From Sphaerochaetaceae bacterium (GTDB lineage Bacteria > Spirochaetota > Spirochaetia > Sphaerochaetales > Sphaerochaetaceae): a stretch of DNA of 35,244 nt. The notes below the pieces were generated by a model, which saw only the letters and a list, made by a program, of their open reading frames with translations, was not told the origin of the DNA and searched no databases. The translations under genes were made by a program, and so were the position numbers. How positions within the stretch are numbered: the first letter of the stretch is position 1; every line of letters begins with the position of its first letter. Location of the stretch: positions 1 to 35,244 of the forward strand of contig JAIKXP010000100.1 in the NCBI GenBank assembly GCA_024684115.1, given 5' to 3'. Positions 1 to 7,859 of this stretch are shown here, one piece after another.

Positions 1-461
1 TAGAGCATGTAGATGTAGCAGCCGTTATCATCATCAATCTTCTGCATGAGGAAGCCGTTATCATCGAGATAGGAATAGGTTCCATCATAAGAATCATGGA
101 TTGTTGACGGATCATCCATGGTGTAGTAGTTAAGGTCTCCATCATTATCAAGAGTAAAGATGCACTCTTTAACTTCTGTAGTTGAGACTGGTGTGTGCTT
201 GAGCATACATGCGCTCTTAATGTCGTTTGAGACCTTATTTGATGTGATAACTCCATCAGTGATTGTGTAGATACCGTTTTCTGCACGGATTACAAATGCA
301 CCTGCATCGTTTGTTCCGAGATACTGAAGGATTCTTGTATTTGAAGAAGGAGCAGAGTTACTTACCTGGTCTGCAAGACCGTCTGTTGCATCAACGTTAC
401 ATGAAACAAATGAAAGAACCGCGAAAAGACTGACAAGAAGAATTATTAATGCTTTTTTCAT
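1..461 (-). CDS. Partial secreted lipoprotein, function unknown
   Basis: Open frame reading leftwards from an ATG at 461, with no stop before the window edge (at least 153 residues seen), so only the N-terminal part is present. It starts with MKKA, a hydrophobic stretch and then LSFVSC-N, a spirochaete-style lipobox whose Cys (about residue 20) would be lipidated. The mature part is hydrophilic and rich in Asp, Asn, Tyr and Thr. It contains loosely repeated segments such as TLDNDGDLNYYTMDD and YSYLDDNGFLMQKIDDDNG, suggesting short beta-rich repeats. A clear ribosome site (AAGGAG) lies 7 bases before the ATG and overlaps the stop of the outer-membrane barrel gene 11 bases upstream, so the two are probably co-transcribed. 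I do not recognise the family. The frame and lipobox are seen; surface exposure is inferred. Confidence 0.7.
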   Translation of the reverse strand, partial: MKKALIILLVSLFAVLSFVSCNVDATDGLADQVSNSAPSSNTRILQYLGTNDAGAFVIRAENGIYTITDGVITSNKVSNDIKSACMLKHTPVSTTEVKECIFTLDNDGDLNYYTMDDPSTIHDSYDGTYSYLDDNGFLMQKIDDDNGCYIYML

Positions 462-472
462 GATTTATCTCC

Positions 473-1078
473 TTAGTGTCTGTATGTAAGTGAAATAGTG
501 ATTGGAACCATGGCTCCGAGACAGGTGTCTTCATACTTGTTGTTTGAAGAAGACTCCGGATAGGATTCATACCAGGCCCACATACCGGCTTCTATGCCGA
601 CTCCCCAGGAGTTGTTGAAGTAGTAGGTCGGATTGACTGTAATGCTTGCAAACGGTGAGAGAAAGCGGTTTGTGTTGTATCTGAGAACTGAAACACCACC
701 GTTGAAACTGAACTTAAGATCAAAGGTACTGCTCTGAACTGGAACAAATGTAAGTTTTCCGGTAATAGGAACAGTTGCAAAAATAATGCCTGCCTGTGAA
801 TTGTTAAATGCATAACCTATCTGTCCGCCAAGGGCAAGAGACCTGTTCAGGAAGACCTGATAGGAGAGGGAAGCATATCCGCCAATAGCCATATGTGTAC
901 CTGAAACACCGGCAACAAACTTATCACCTGAGGTTCTGTTCGGGAAGAAAAGGAAGCCAGGGTAAGTAATTCCGGCATTGACACTGAACATTGTATCACC
1001 CTTCTCATAATAGCTGTCTGCAAACACTGCCGAGCAGGCTAAAATCAGAAGCAATAAAACAATAGTAAATTTTTTCAT
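473..1078 (-). CDS. Small outer-membrane beta-barrel protein
   Basis: 201 residues. Residues 1-20 form a signal peptide (MKKFTIVLLLLILACSAVFA, cut before DSYYEKG). The mature protein alternates aromatic and small residues in amphipathic strands (FSVNAGITYPGF, YASLSYQVFLN, LALGGQIGYAF, WGVGIEAGMWAWYE) and ends ITISLTYRH, typical of an 8-10-stranded barrel with a C-terminal aromatic strand. It resembles the small OmpW/opacity-like barrels of treponemes in size and layout, but that assignment is inference. The Cys in the signal (LLILACSA) could also be read as a lipobox, although the site after VFA is better. The start is supported by GAGG 8 bases upstream and a promoter at 1107-1135. It lies just upstream of the lipoprotein gene. 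Function is unknown. Confidence 0.7.
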   Translation of the reverse strand: MKKFTIVLLLLILACSAVFADSYYEKGDTMFSVNAGITYPGFLFFPNRTSGDKFVAGVSGTHMAIGGYASLSYQVFLNRSLALGGQIGYAFNNSQAGIIFATVPITGKLTFVPVQSSTFDLKFSFNGGVSVLRYNTNRFLSPFASITVNPTYYFNNSWGVGIEAGMWAWYESYPESSSNNKYEDTCLGAMVPITISLTYRH

Positions 1079-1106
1079 GTTTTACCTCGTTATAATAACT
1101 GGATTC

Positions 1107-1135
1107 ATTTTATGAAAAACCACGAAGGTTCACAA
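1107..1135 (-). promoter_or_regulatory. Sigma-70-type promoter for the barrel/lipoprotein pair
   Basis: On the minus strand the sequence reads TTGTGA (1135-1130), 17 bases, then TAAAAT (1112-1107), giving a leader of about 22 bases to the ATG at 1078. Its -35 box occupies nearly the same bases as the -35 of the divergent folD promoter. No experimental support. Confidence 0.5.
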
Positions 1136-1157
1136 TAAGTTACAAATAAAGTATAGT
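1129..1157 (+). promoter_or_regulatory. Sigma-70-type promoter for folD operon
   Basis: TTCACA (1129-1134), 17-base spacer, TATAGT (1152-1157); each hexamer is one base from consensus. The predicted start of transcription near 1164 leaves a leader of about 30 bases carrying the GGAGGA ribosome site of folD. The -35 box overlaps that of the opposing promoter. Confidence 0.6.
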
Positions 1158-1192
1158 AATAAAAACAAAAATACATAAGCCGGAGGAAGAAA

Positions 1193-2080
1193 ATGCTGCT
1201 TTCAGGAAAAGAACCAAGCCAGAGCTTAAAAGATAGCGTGAGGGAAAAATCTAAGCTTTTTGAACAGAAATTTTCAAGAAAACCCTGCCTTGCAGTAGTA
1301 TTTGCAGGAAATAATCCGGCCAGTGCCGTATATGTCAGAAACAAGAAAAAAGCCTGTGAGGAGTGTCAGATAGACCATCTGGACATAAACCTTGAAGAAG
1401 ATATTTCAAGAGAAGAACTGATAGGTAAGGTTGAAGAACTCAACAGGGATGAGAAGGTTGACGGAATACTTGTACAGCTTCCGCTTCCAAAACATTTGAA
1501 TGAGACTGAGATTATCAGCTGCATTGCTCCAGAGAAGGATGTTGACGGATTTACAAACTACAACCTTGGCTGCCTTCTTTCTGAAGAAAAGGGACTTGTT
1601 TCCTGTACTCCTAAGGGAATACTTTACATACTTGATTATTACGGAATTGAAACTTCAGGAAAAAACATCTGCGTCATGGGAAGGAGCAGGATTGTAGGAA
1701 AACCAATAGCTGCACTGCTTACACAGAAGAGTAGAAATGCAACTGTAACCCTCTGCCATTCAAAGACAGAGAACGCAGAGTTTTATCTGAAAAATGCAGA
1801 TATTGTTATCTGTGCAATAGGTAAAGCACACGCTGTTACGGAAGAAATGGTAAAGGAAGACGCTGTTGTAATAGATGTAGGAATCAACAGAGTACCGGAT
1901 GCTTCAAAGAAGAGCGGATACGCCCTTCAGGGAGATTTCTGCTACAGCCGTGAAGACGGCGGAAAACTCAGCGTAACACCTGTTCCGGGAGGAGTAGGTC
2001 TTATGACGGTTGCTTCACTTATGGAAAACACACTCATCTCTGCCTGCCGCAGGATGGGAATAGAGGTTGAAGAACTATGA
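1193..2080 (+). CDS. folD: Bifunctional methylenetetrahydrofolate dehydrogenase / methenyltetrahydrofolate cyclohydrolase
   Basis: 295 residues, usual FolD length. FolD interconverts 5,10-methylene-, 5,10-methenyl- and 10-formyl-tetrahydrofolate in the cytosol using NAD(P), supplying one-carbon units for purines and formyl-Met-tRNA. Seen: the catalytic YVRNKKKAC segment (Tyr47, Lys51), GILVQLPLP (91-99), DVDGF (116-120), TPKGI, the Rossmann nucleotide loop GRSRIVGKP (163-171), and C-terminal PVPGGVGLMT, where the family usually has GPMT. The ATG at 1193 has a near-perfect GGAGGA ribosome site (1182-1187). It is first in a run whose stop overlaps the miaB start (ATGA), so folD-miaB-cobB-typA are probably one transcript from the promoter at 1129. 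No lesion seen. Confidence 0.96.
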   Translation: MLLSGKEPSQSLKDSVREKSKLFEQKFSRKPCLAVVFAGNNPASAVYVRNKKKACEECQIDHLDINLEEDISREELIGKVEELNRDEKVDGILVQLPLPKHLNETEIISCIAPEKDVDGFTNYNLGCLLSEEKGLVSCTPKGILYILDYYGIETSGKNICVMGRSRIVGKPIAALLTQKSRNATVTLCHSKTENAEFYLKNADIVICAIGKAHAVTEEMVKEDAVVIDVGINRVPDASKKSGYALQGDFCYSREDGGKLSVTPVPGGVGLMTVASLMENTLISACRRMGIEVEEL

Positions 2081-3372
2081 GTTCATTTTACATTGAAACC
2101 TACGGCTGTCAGATGAACACAGCTGAATCAGATGCACTGGAGGCCCTGCTTCTGGGCGCCGGCATGAAAAAAGCTGAAAGACCGCAGGACTGTGATGTAG
2201 CCATAATCAATACATGCTCGGTAAGACAGAGCGCAGAGAACAGGATCTGGGGAAGACTCGGCTCTTACACTCCTATTAAAAGACAGAAGAAAATGACCCT
2301 TATCCTCACGGGCTGTATGGCTCAGAGGCTCGGGGAAGACATAAAGAAAAGTGCCCCTCAGCTTGATTACGTTGTAAGCGTAAATGACAAGATGAAGATT
2401 CTTGAAATAGCCAGAGCAGTTCAGAAAGATGAGAAGCCTGAGTATGAACACAGCGAGAACTATGACTTTGCTTCTTCATACTACAGAGAAGGAGAGTTCT
2501 CATCCTTTGTTCCCATCATGAACGGGTGCAATAATTTCTGCTCCTACTGCATTGTTCCATATGTCAGGGGAAGGGAAGTCAGCAGAGATGTTGAGAGTAT
2601 CTTGAATGAGGTGCGCTATCTTGATTCAAAAAACGTTAAGGAAATAACACTTCTCGGACAGAACGTAAACTCTTACAACTACAACGGAATTAGGTTCCCG
2701 GAGCTTCTGAAGAAGGTTGCTTCATTGTGCAGCAACATACAGTGGATACGCTTTGAAAGTCCCCATCCGAAAGATTTCTCAGATGAGCTTATTGAAGTCA
2801 TAAAGACTGAAAAGAAGGTTGCAAAGCACATCCATGTTCCCATGCAGAGCGGAAGTACAAAGATTCTTAAGGACATGAACAGAAGGTACACAGCAGAGCA
2901 GTACCTCTCCCTCATTGACAGGATCAGGAAAGAAATACCTGAAATTACCTTTGCTGTAGATGTAATGGTCGGCTTCCCCGGAGAAACTGAGGAAGACTTT
3001 AATGATACGATAAAGGCCCTGGACACCGTGGGCTACATTGAAGCCTACATGTACTACTGGAACCCCAGAGAAGGAACACGTGCCGTTACCATGGACGGAC
3101 AGTTGAGCGAGAAAGAAAAACAGGAAAGACTTCAGAAGCTCATTGATTTCCAGCTTAAAAAGGCTGCCGGTATAAAGGAAAAGAGGGCAGGCGGCATTCA
3201 AGATGTACTGGCTCTGTCAGTCTCAAGGGACAACTCGTCTCAGATGCTCGGAAGAAACGAGCATAATGAAATGGTTGTATTCGATCTTATCAAGCCGGTT
3301 GAGCCGGGAAGCATGACTCAGGTTGAATTCCTGTACCTCAACGGAAACACTTATGTAGGAAGGCAGGTCTGA
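2077..3372 (+). CDS. miaB: tRNA-2-methylthio-N6-dimethylallyladenosine synthase
   Basis: 431 residues. MiaB is a radical-SAM enzyme with two [4Fe-4S] clusters that adds a methylthio group to i6A37 in the anticodon loop of tRNAs reading UNN codons. Seen: the N-terminal UPF0004 domain with three cluster ligands (YGCQMN Cys11, NTCSVR Cys47, TGCMAQR Cys80), the radical-SAM motif CNNFCSYC (Cys151, Cys155, Cys158) followed by IVPYVRGRE, and a C-terminal TRAM-like stretch near residues 365-431. NTCSVR and VPYVRGRE favour MiaB over MtaB or RimO, whose motifs differ. The ATG overlaps the folD stop by four bases and has GAGG upstream within folD, so translational coupling is likely. The next gene, cobB, follows after one base. 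Confidence 0.95.
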   Translation: MSSFYIETYGCQMNTAESDALEALLLGAGMKKAERPQDCDVAIINTCSVRQSAENRIWGRLGSYTPIKRQKKMTLILTGCMAQRLGEDIKKSAPQLDYVVSVNDKMKILEIARAVQKDEKPEYEHSENYDFASSYYREGEFSSFVPIMNGCNNFCSYCIVPYVRGREVSRDVESILNEVRYLDSKNVKEITLLGQNVNSYNYNGIRFPELLKKVASLCSNIQWIRFESPHPKDFSDELIEVIKTEKKVAKHIHVPMQSGSTKILKDMNRRYTAEQYLSLIDRIRKEIPEITFAVDVMVGFPGETEEDFNDTIKALDTVGYIEAYMYYWNPREGTRAVTMDGQLSEKEKQERLQKLIDFQLKKAAGIKEKRAGGIQDVLALSVSRDNSSQMLGRNEHNEMVVFDLIKPVEPGSMTQVEFLYLNGNTYVGRQV

Positions 3373-3373
3373 T

Positions 3374-4180
3374 ATGTTTAATGACAGCTATGCTGAAAAC
3401 CCGGAAGTATTCAGGAAGAAATTTGATCAGTTTACCAGGCTGATTGAGAAATCAAGCAGAATTACGGTCTTTACAGGAGCCGGAGTATCTACCCTCAGCG
3501 GAATTCCGGACTTCAGGGGTCAGCACGGCGTCTACACGGACCCCTGGATGGGCATGGATGTAGAAGAGATTATTTCCATGACCTTCTTCAGAAGAAAGCC
3601 TGATATTTTCTACAAGTGGGCAAAAGATGTCTGGTACCATCTGGAAGACTATGAACCGAATATTGTACACAGGGTTCTGGCCAGAATGGAGAAGATGGGG
3701 CTACTGAGAAATGTCTATACACAGAACATTGATATGCTGCACCAGAGGGCAGGAAGCAGGAACGTCTATGAAGTTCACGGGAGCCCGGAATTTCACACCT
3801 GCCAGGGCTGCGGAAAGAAGTACACCTATGATGAAATAGCACCCATAGTAAGGGATGGAAAAGTGCCTTACTGCAGCAAGTGCAAATCAGTCATCAAGCC
3901 TGATATCATCTTTTACGAAGAGTCTTTAAATGAAAAGGTGCTCAACAGTGCCTGGAGGGATTTCTCTGATACGGACCTCTGTATAGTTCTAGGCTCATCA
4001 CTTCTTGTACAACCTGCTGCATCTTTACCTGTTCTGGCTAGACAAAGTGGTGCAAAAGTAGTTATTGTCAATGCTCAGGAAACTTATCAGGACAGTACCG
4101 CCTCAATTCTTTTCAGGGACTTGAAACAGACCTTTGAAGCACTTGATTCCTATCTTGATACAAGAAGTAACAGAAAATGA
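3374..4180 (+). CDS. cobB: NAD-dependent protein deacylase, sirtuin (CobB-type)
   Basis: 268 residues. Sirtuins remove acetyl or longer acyl groups from lysines using NAD and release nicotinamide. Seen: the NAD-binding GAGVS (35-39) and GIPDFR (43-48) motifs, QNID (117-120), the catalytic His in VYEVHGS (His135), and a four-Cys zinc site (Cys143, Cys146, Cys167, Cys170). LGSSLLVQPAA and VIVNAQ complete the Rossmann fold. An N-terminal extension of about 28 residues precedes the core. The Tyr/Arg pair that marks desuccinylases is not obvious, so acyl preference is open. The start is one base after the miaB stop with an AGGCAGG ribosome site inside miaB. The stop overlaps the typA start. Confidence 0.93.
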   Translation: MFNDSYAENPEVFRKKFDQFTRLIEKSSRITVFTGAGVSTLSGIPDFRGQHGVYTDPWMGMDVEEIISMTFFRRKPDIFYKWAKDVWYHLEDYEPNIVHRVLARMEKMGLLRNVYTQNIDMLHQRAGSRNVYEVHGSPEFHTCQGCGKKYTYDEIAPIVRDGKVPYCSKCKSVIKPDIIFYEESLNEKVLNSAWRDFSDTDLCIVLGSSLLVQPAASLPVLARQSGAKVVIVNAQETYQDSTASILFRDLKQTFEALDSYLDTRSNRK

Positions 4181-6015
4181 TTAAAAGTAACGATAAAATT
4201 AGGAACATTGCAATTATTGCGCATGTTGACCACGGCAAGACTACGCTTGTAGATGCCCTGTTCAAGCAGAGCGGAATTGCATCAAAAGACGGACAGGACC
4301 GCATTATGGACAGCGGTGCCATTGAACGTGAACGCGGAATTACAATCAACGCAAAGAACTGTGCAATCAGCTGGAAGGGAGTAAAGATAAACATTATAGA
4401 TACTCCGGGCCACGCAGACTTCGGTGGAGAAGTTGAAAGAGGACTGAGCATGGTTGACGGAGTCATCCTTCTCTGTGATGCAGCAGAAGGACCGCTTCCA
4501 CAGACCAGATTTGTTCTCCAGAAGGCTCTTGAGAAAAAGCTCTCCGTCATAGTTGTAATCAACAAGATTGACAGACAGGATGCAAGGGCTGAAGAGGTTC
4601 TTGATGAGGTTTATGATCTTCTGATTGAACTTGGAAATGATGAATCACTTCTTGAGGTTCCGGTCTTCTTTGCAAACGGAAGGGAAGGAATCTGCTCAAG
4701 GGAACTCGGGGATCCTCAGGCTAAAAACCTTCATCCGCTTCTTGATGCGGTAGTTGAGAGCATACCGGCACCTGTTTACGACACGGAAGAGCCTTTCCAG
4801 ATGCTCGTATCAGACCTTTCCTACAGTGACTACCTCGGTCGTCTTGCAGTCGGAAAGATCATTAACGGAAGTGCATCCGTAAATGACTCACTTGTATGTA
4901 TAAATGAAAAGGGCGAACACATACCGCTCAGGGTTACAAGACTTCAGGTCTACAACGGACCAAAGTTTGCTGAAGCACAGGAAGTTGAGAGTGGAGATAT
5001 AGTTGTTCTCTCAGGAATTGAAGATGTTTCCATCGGAGACACAATCTGTAACAAACTCTACGTAAAGGCCCTTCCGAGAATCCATGTTGATGAACCGACA
5101 GTATCCATGCTCTTCTCAAAGAACATTTCTCCACTTGCCGGAAAGGAAGGAAAGCAGGTTACAGGTGCAAAAATCTGGGAAAGACTCCAGAGAGAGGCAC
5201 TCAGGAACGTCTCAATCTCAATCGAAAAACATGACAATGAAAGCTTTATAGTAAAGGGCCGCGGAGAATTCCAGATGGCAATCATTGTCGAACAGATGAG
5301 AAGGGAAGGCTTTGAACTCTGCATTGGTAGACCTAAGATTATCTTCAGAACCGATGAGGCAGGACATAAGACAGAGCCTGTTGAAGAACTTCTTGTAGAC
5401 TGTCCTGAAGAGTACTCCGGAACCGTTATGGAAAAGCTTTCAAAGAGAAAGGCTACACTTGAAAACATGAACTATCCTGGAAACGGAAGGGTAAAGATTC
5501 AGTTCTCAATTCCTGCCAGAGGCCTTATCGGATACAGAGATGAGTTCCTCACTGACACCCACGGATACGGAATCATGAACAGCAGCCTGCGCGGATACGA
5601 GCAGTACAAGGGAGACTTCCCGGACAGATCATCCGGATCCCTTATCTGTGACAGGGCAGGAGAAGCTGTTGCATACGGACTGTGGGAACTTGAGGACAGG
5701 GGAAGATTCTTCATTGTCCCGGGAGACCCGGTCTACGAGGGGGAAGTTGTGGGAGAAAGGAACAGGGAAGGAGACCTTCTCTTGAATCCTACCAGAACCA
5801 AGAAACTTACCAACCTCAGGGCTTCCGGCCATGACGATGCCGTTACCCTGACACCTGTTAAGAAGCTTACCCTTGAACAGGCAATCGGTTTCATAAAAGA
5901 TGATGAGCTTGTTGAAGTAACCCCAAGTGCTGTAAGAATTTGCAAGAAGATTCTTGACAGCCAGAAGAGAAGGATCTTTGAAAACAGGGGTGAAATTCCC
6001 GAGTATCTGAAGTAA
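4177..6015 (+). CDS. typA: Ribosome-associated translational GTPase TypA/BipA
   Basis: 612 residues, standard for the family. TypA/BipA is an EF-G-like GTPase that binds the 70S ribosome and supports large-subunit assembly and growth under stress or cold. Seen: G1 AHVDHGKTT (Lys21), G2 ERGITI, G3 DTPGHADF followed by GGEVER, G4 NKIDR, then domain II, the EF-G-like domains III and V, and the TypA-specific C-terminal domain (IPARGLIGYRDEFLTDT, TRTKKLTNLRASG). ATG overlaps the cobB TGA by four bases with no good ribosome site, so it is probably translationally coupled. It is the last gene of the folD operon; a strong intrinsic terminator follows at 6049-6085. Confidence 0.96.
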   Translation: MIKSNDKIRNIAIIAHVDHGKTTLVDALFKQSGIASKDGQDRIMDSGAIERERGITINAKNCAISWKGVKINIIDTPGHADFGGEVERGLSMVDGVILLCDAAEGPLPQTRFVLQKALEKKLSVIVVINKIDRQDARAEEVLDEVYDLLIELGNDESLLEVPVFFANGREGICSRELGDPQAKNLHPLLDAVVESIPAPVYDTEEPFQMLVSDLSYSDYLGRLAVGKIINGSASVNDSLVCINEKGEHIPLRVTRLQVYNGPKFAEAQEVESGDIVVLSGIEDVSIGDTICNKLYVKALPRIHVDEPTVSMLFSKNISPLAGKEGKQVTGAKIWERLQREALRNVSISIEKHDNESFIVKGRGEFQMAIIVEQMRREGFELCIGRPKIIFRTDEAGHKTEPVEELLVDCPEEYSGTVMEKLSKRKATLENMNYPGNGRVKIQFSIPARGLIGYRDEFLTDTHGYGIMNSSLRGYEQYKGDFPDRSSGSLICDRAGEAVAYGLWELEDRGRFFIVPGDPVYEGEVVGERNREGDLLLNPTRTKKLTNLRASGHDDAVTLTPVKKLTLEQAIGFIKDDELVEVTPSAVRICKKILDSQKRRIFENRGEIPEYLK

Positions 6016-6048
6016 AAGAACTATACAACTTTAATACATGTTAAGTAT

Positions 6049-6085
6049 AAGAGGAAAATCCACGTTGATTTTCCTCTTTTTTTTT
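6049..6085 (+). terminator. Rho-independent terminator after typA
   Basis: Perfect inverted repeat GAGGAAAATC (6051-6060), loop CACGTT, GATTTTCCTC (6067-6076), then nine T (6077-6085). Two upstream A can pair with the first two T, lengthening the stem to 12. It separates the folD-typA operon from the division cluster. Confidence 0.93.
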
Positions 6086-6096
6086 AATTAAGTGTG

Positions 6097-6125
6097 TTGC
6101 TAGGTGGGAAAAAGTGGCTTAAAGT
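6097..6125 (+). promoter_or_regulatory. Candidate mraZ promoter inside the operator array
   Basis: TTGCTA (6097-6102), 17 bases, TAAAGT (6120-6125): a 4/6 match in each hexamer. Start of transcription would be near 6132. TGG boxes lie in the spacer and just downstream, where bound MraZ would block polymerase. The match is weak and no better pair was seen. Confidence 0.35.
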
Positions 6126-6181
6126 TGTGGGTAGGTGGGAGAAATTCCCAAAAACTGGAAACTTTTGGTAAAAAAGTGGGA
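6105..6181 (+). promoter_or_regulatory. MraZ operator: helically phased TGG-box array
   Basis: Boxes with their T at 6105 (TGGGA), 6115 (TGGCT), 6136 (TGGGA), 6156 (TGGAA), 6166 (TGGTA) and 6177 (TGGGA). An inverted copy TCCCA is at 6146-6150, and an off-register TGGGT at 6128. Spacings are 10, 21, 20, 10 and 11, that is about 10.3 bases per step. MraZ in E. coli binds TGGGN repeats separated by 5 bases, and in mycoplasmas AAAGTG-type boxes of 10-base period; both styles are visible here. The last box overlaps the mraZ ribosome site (GGGAG 6178-6182), so repression could also act on translation or elongation. Confidence 0.7.
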
Positions 6182-6189
6182 GCCTGAAA

Positions 6190-6642
6190 ATGAACGGTGA
6201 GTTCAGAAATACAATGGATGAAAAGGGTAGACTCATGATTCCTCCAAGAATCAGAGAACAGCTCGGTACTGCTACCGAACTCATGCTCACCAAGTCCATG
6301 GACAACTCCCTCTGGCTTTTTACCAGAACAGATTTTGATGCTCTTGATGCAGAGATCAACTACGGTCCGCTCGCCATGTTCAACAAAAACTCAAGAGCTC
6401 TTGATATGGCAGTTATTGCCCCGGCAAGAGAAGTTGAATTTGACAAAGCTGGCAGACTCAGTATTCCGCAGGTTCTCAGGGAGTATGCAGGACTTGAAGC
6501 AAAGACAGAATGCGTAATCCTCGGTTCAAAGAACCATGTAGAGATTCTCAGCGTTGAGTGTTACGAGAAGCTCATGGAAGGTTTCAGAAGTACTATTTCT
6601 GAGGCCGGAAACAATCTGAGTGAGCAGAGGATGGGTGTCTGA
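6190..6642 (+). CDS. mraZ: Transcriptional regulator of the division cluster, MraZ
   Basis: 150 residues. MraZ is a DNA-binding ring-forming protein of the AbrB/SpoVT fold that represses its own division and cell-wall operon. Seen: two tandem domains, each with the DxxGR signature (MDEKGRLMIPPRIREQL near residues 9-25, and FDKAGRLSIPQVLREY near 79-94). The ATG at 6190 has GGGAG seven bases upstream, which is also the last TGG box of the operator array, consistent with autoregulation. The stop overlaps the rsmH start by one base (TGATG). It opens the dcw-type cluster as in other spirochaetes. Confidence 0.95.
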   Translation: MNGEFRNTMDEKGRLMIPPRIREQLGTATELMLTKSMDNSLWLFTRTDFDALDAEINYGPLAMFNKNSRALDMAVIAPAREVEFDKAGRLSIPQVLREYAGLEAKTECVILGSKNHVEILSVECYEKLMEGFRSTISEAGNNLSEQRMGV

Positions 6643-7532
6643 TGCAGTACGTTCATTGTCCGGTCATGAAGAATGAAGCTCTCGAGTATCTTGTTCCGAA
6701 AAGAGAGAATCCGATCATGGTTGACTGTACTCTTGGAGAAGGCGGACACAGTGAGGCCTTCCTTCAGAAGTATCCCAACCTTAAAGTCATTGGACTTGAC
6801 CGTGATGATGAGATAAGGGCTAAGGCCATAAACAGACTTTCACCTTTCGGGGACAGGTTTGAGGCTAAGGCAACCTGGTTCGACGAGTTCTGGAAAAACT
6901 ACGAAGGACCACAGGTAGACATAATACTGTTTGATCTTGGAATCAGTGTTTTCCACTACGAAGAGTCAAAAAGAGGGTTCAGTTTCAGAAAGTCAGAAGA
7001 TCTTGACATGAGGCTGAACAGAAATAAAGGATTCAGCGCTGCAGATGTTGTAAACACCTACGGTGAAAAAGAGCTTGCTGACCTGATCTACGGTTATGGA
7101 GAGGAGAGGTATTCAAGAAGGATTGCAAAAGCAATCTGTGAATACAGAAAGACAAAGGCCATCAGGAAGACTGATGAGCTGGCTGACATAATTTATTCAG
7201 CTGTCCCGGGAGAATACAGACACCACAGAATTCACCCGGCTACAAAGACCTTCCAGGCCATAAGGATTGAGGTTAACGGAGAACTTGGAAGAATAGAACC
7301 AGCCCTGGACAATGCAATAGATGCACTTGTACCGGGAGGAAGGATAGGAGTTATAACCTTCCATTCACTGGAGGACAGACCTGTCAAATGGTTTTTCAGA
7401 AACCATACAGACAGAGTAAATATACTGACCAGAAAACCGGTAATTCCTACTGAAGAGGAGTGCCGTACAAATACTCCTTCCAGGAGCGCAAAATTCAGAG
7501 TTGCTGAAAAAAGAGGTGTGGAAAATGAATGA
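6642..7532 (+). CDS. rsmH: 16S rRNA (cytosine-1402-N4)-methyltransferase RsmH (MraW)
   Basis: 296 residues. RsmH methylates N4 of C1402 in 16S rRNA at the P-site using S-adenosylmethionine. Seen: the SAM-binding DCTLGEGGHS (28-37), DLGIS followed by RGFSF and LDMRLN, the insertion domain, TFQAIRIEVNGEL, and C-terminal FHSLEDRPVKWFF (family usually FHSLEDRIVK). The ATG overlaps the mraZ stop; AGAGGATGGG inside mraZ supplies the ribosome site. Its stop lies inside the N-terminus of ftsL (8-base overlap), so mraZ-rsmH-ftsL are one transcription and translation unit. It has no direct wall role, which may explain why it stays even if wall genes are lost. Confidence 0.95.
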   Translation: MQYVHCPVMKNEALEYLVPKRENPIMVDCTLGEGGHSEAFLQKYPNLKVIGLDRDDEIRAKAINRLSPFGDRFEAKATWFDEFWKNYEGPQVDIILFDLGISVFHYEESKRGFSFRKSEDLDMRLNRNKGFSAADVVNTYGEKELADLIYGYGEERYSRRIAKAICEYRKTKAIRKTDELADIIYSAVPGEYRHHRIHPATKTFQAIRIEVNGELGRIEPALDNAIDALVPGGRIGVITFHSLEDRPVKWFFRNHTDRVNILTRKPVIPTEEECRTNTPSRSAKFRVAEKRGVENE

Positions 7533-7821
7533 GACAATGAACAAAAACAGAAAAAGCCTGGCTATTGTAATTATTCTTCTTATAGTCGGTTTCTGCATGC
7601 TTATTCCCGTATGGCAGAGCGCCGTAAGTACCGGTATCAGCTCAAAGATGGAAGAGTCCAGAGAAAACATTATTGCCCTCAACGAAAAAAAGATGTCTGT
7701 TAAGGGTAGTATTGCCAGAAAAACAACTCCTGAATTCCTTATCGAGCAGGCCAGCGTACAGAATATAAATTTCACACAGATTTCTGAGTCAACCAACGTA
7801 ACTGTTGCAAGTGCATTTTGA
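7525..7821 (+). CDS. ftsL: FtsL-like cell division protein
   Basis: 98 residues from the ATG at 7525, chosen over an upstream TTG (7501) because AGAGGTG lies 7 bases before it. Layout: short basic cytoplasmic tail (KNRK), one membrane helix (about residues 11-30), then a periplasmic helix with heptad-like Glu/Lys/Leu spacing, as in FtsL. FtsL pairs with FtsB and FtsQ in the divisome and activates FtsW/FtsI in walled bacteria. The assignment rests on size, topology and position directly after rsmH; the sequence itself is weakly conserved. In Borrelia, as I recall, murF and mraY follow at this point (murF in T. pallidum); here only 38 bases separate it from ftsW. Confidence 0.75.
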   Translation: MNETMNKNRKSLAIVIILLIVGFCMLIPVWQSAVSTGISSKMEESRENIIALNEKKMSVKGSIARKTTPEFLIEQASVQNINFTQISESTNVTVASAF

Positions 7822-7833
7822 ATTTTTTATAAT
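7805..7833 (+). promoter_or_regulatory. Internal promoter for ftsW-ftsQ-ftsA-ftsZ
   Basis: TTGCAA (7805-7810), 17-base spacer, perfect TATAAT (7828-7833), lying across the 3' end of ftsL. Transcription would start near 7840, about 20 bases before the GTG of ftsW. It would let the ftsW-ftsZ part escape MraZ control. Confidence 0.6.
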
Positions 7834-7859
7834 TTAAGTGTACTTCTCAGGGTAGCATT

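Noticed and set aside
2679-3201. Long minus-strand frames opposite miaB
   Set aside because: They lie opposite strongly conserved coding sequence, lack a ribosome site and resemble no protein; shadows of miaB.
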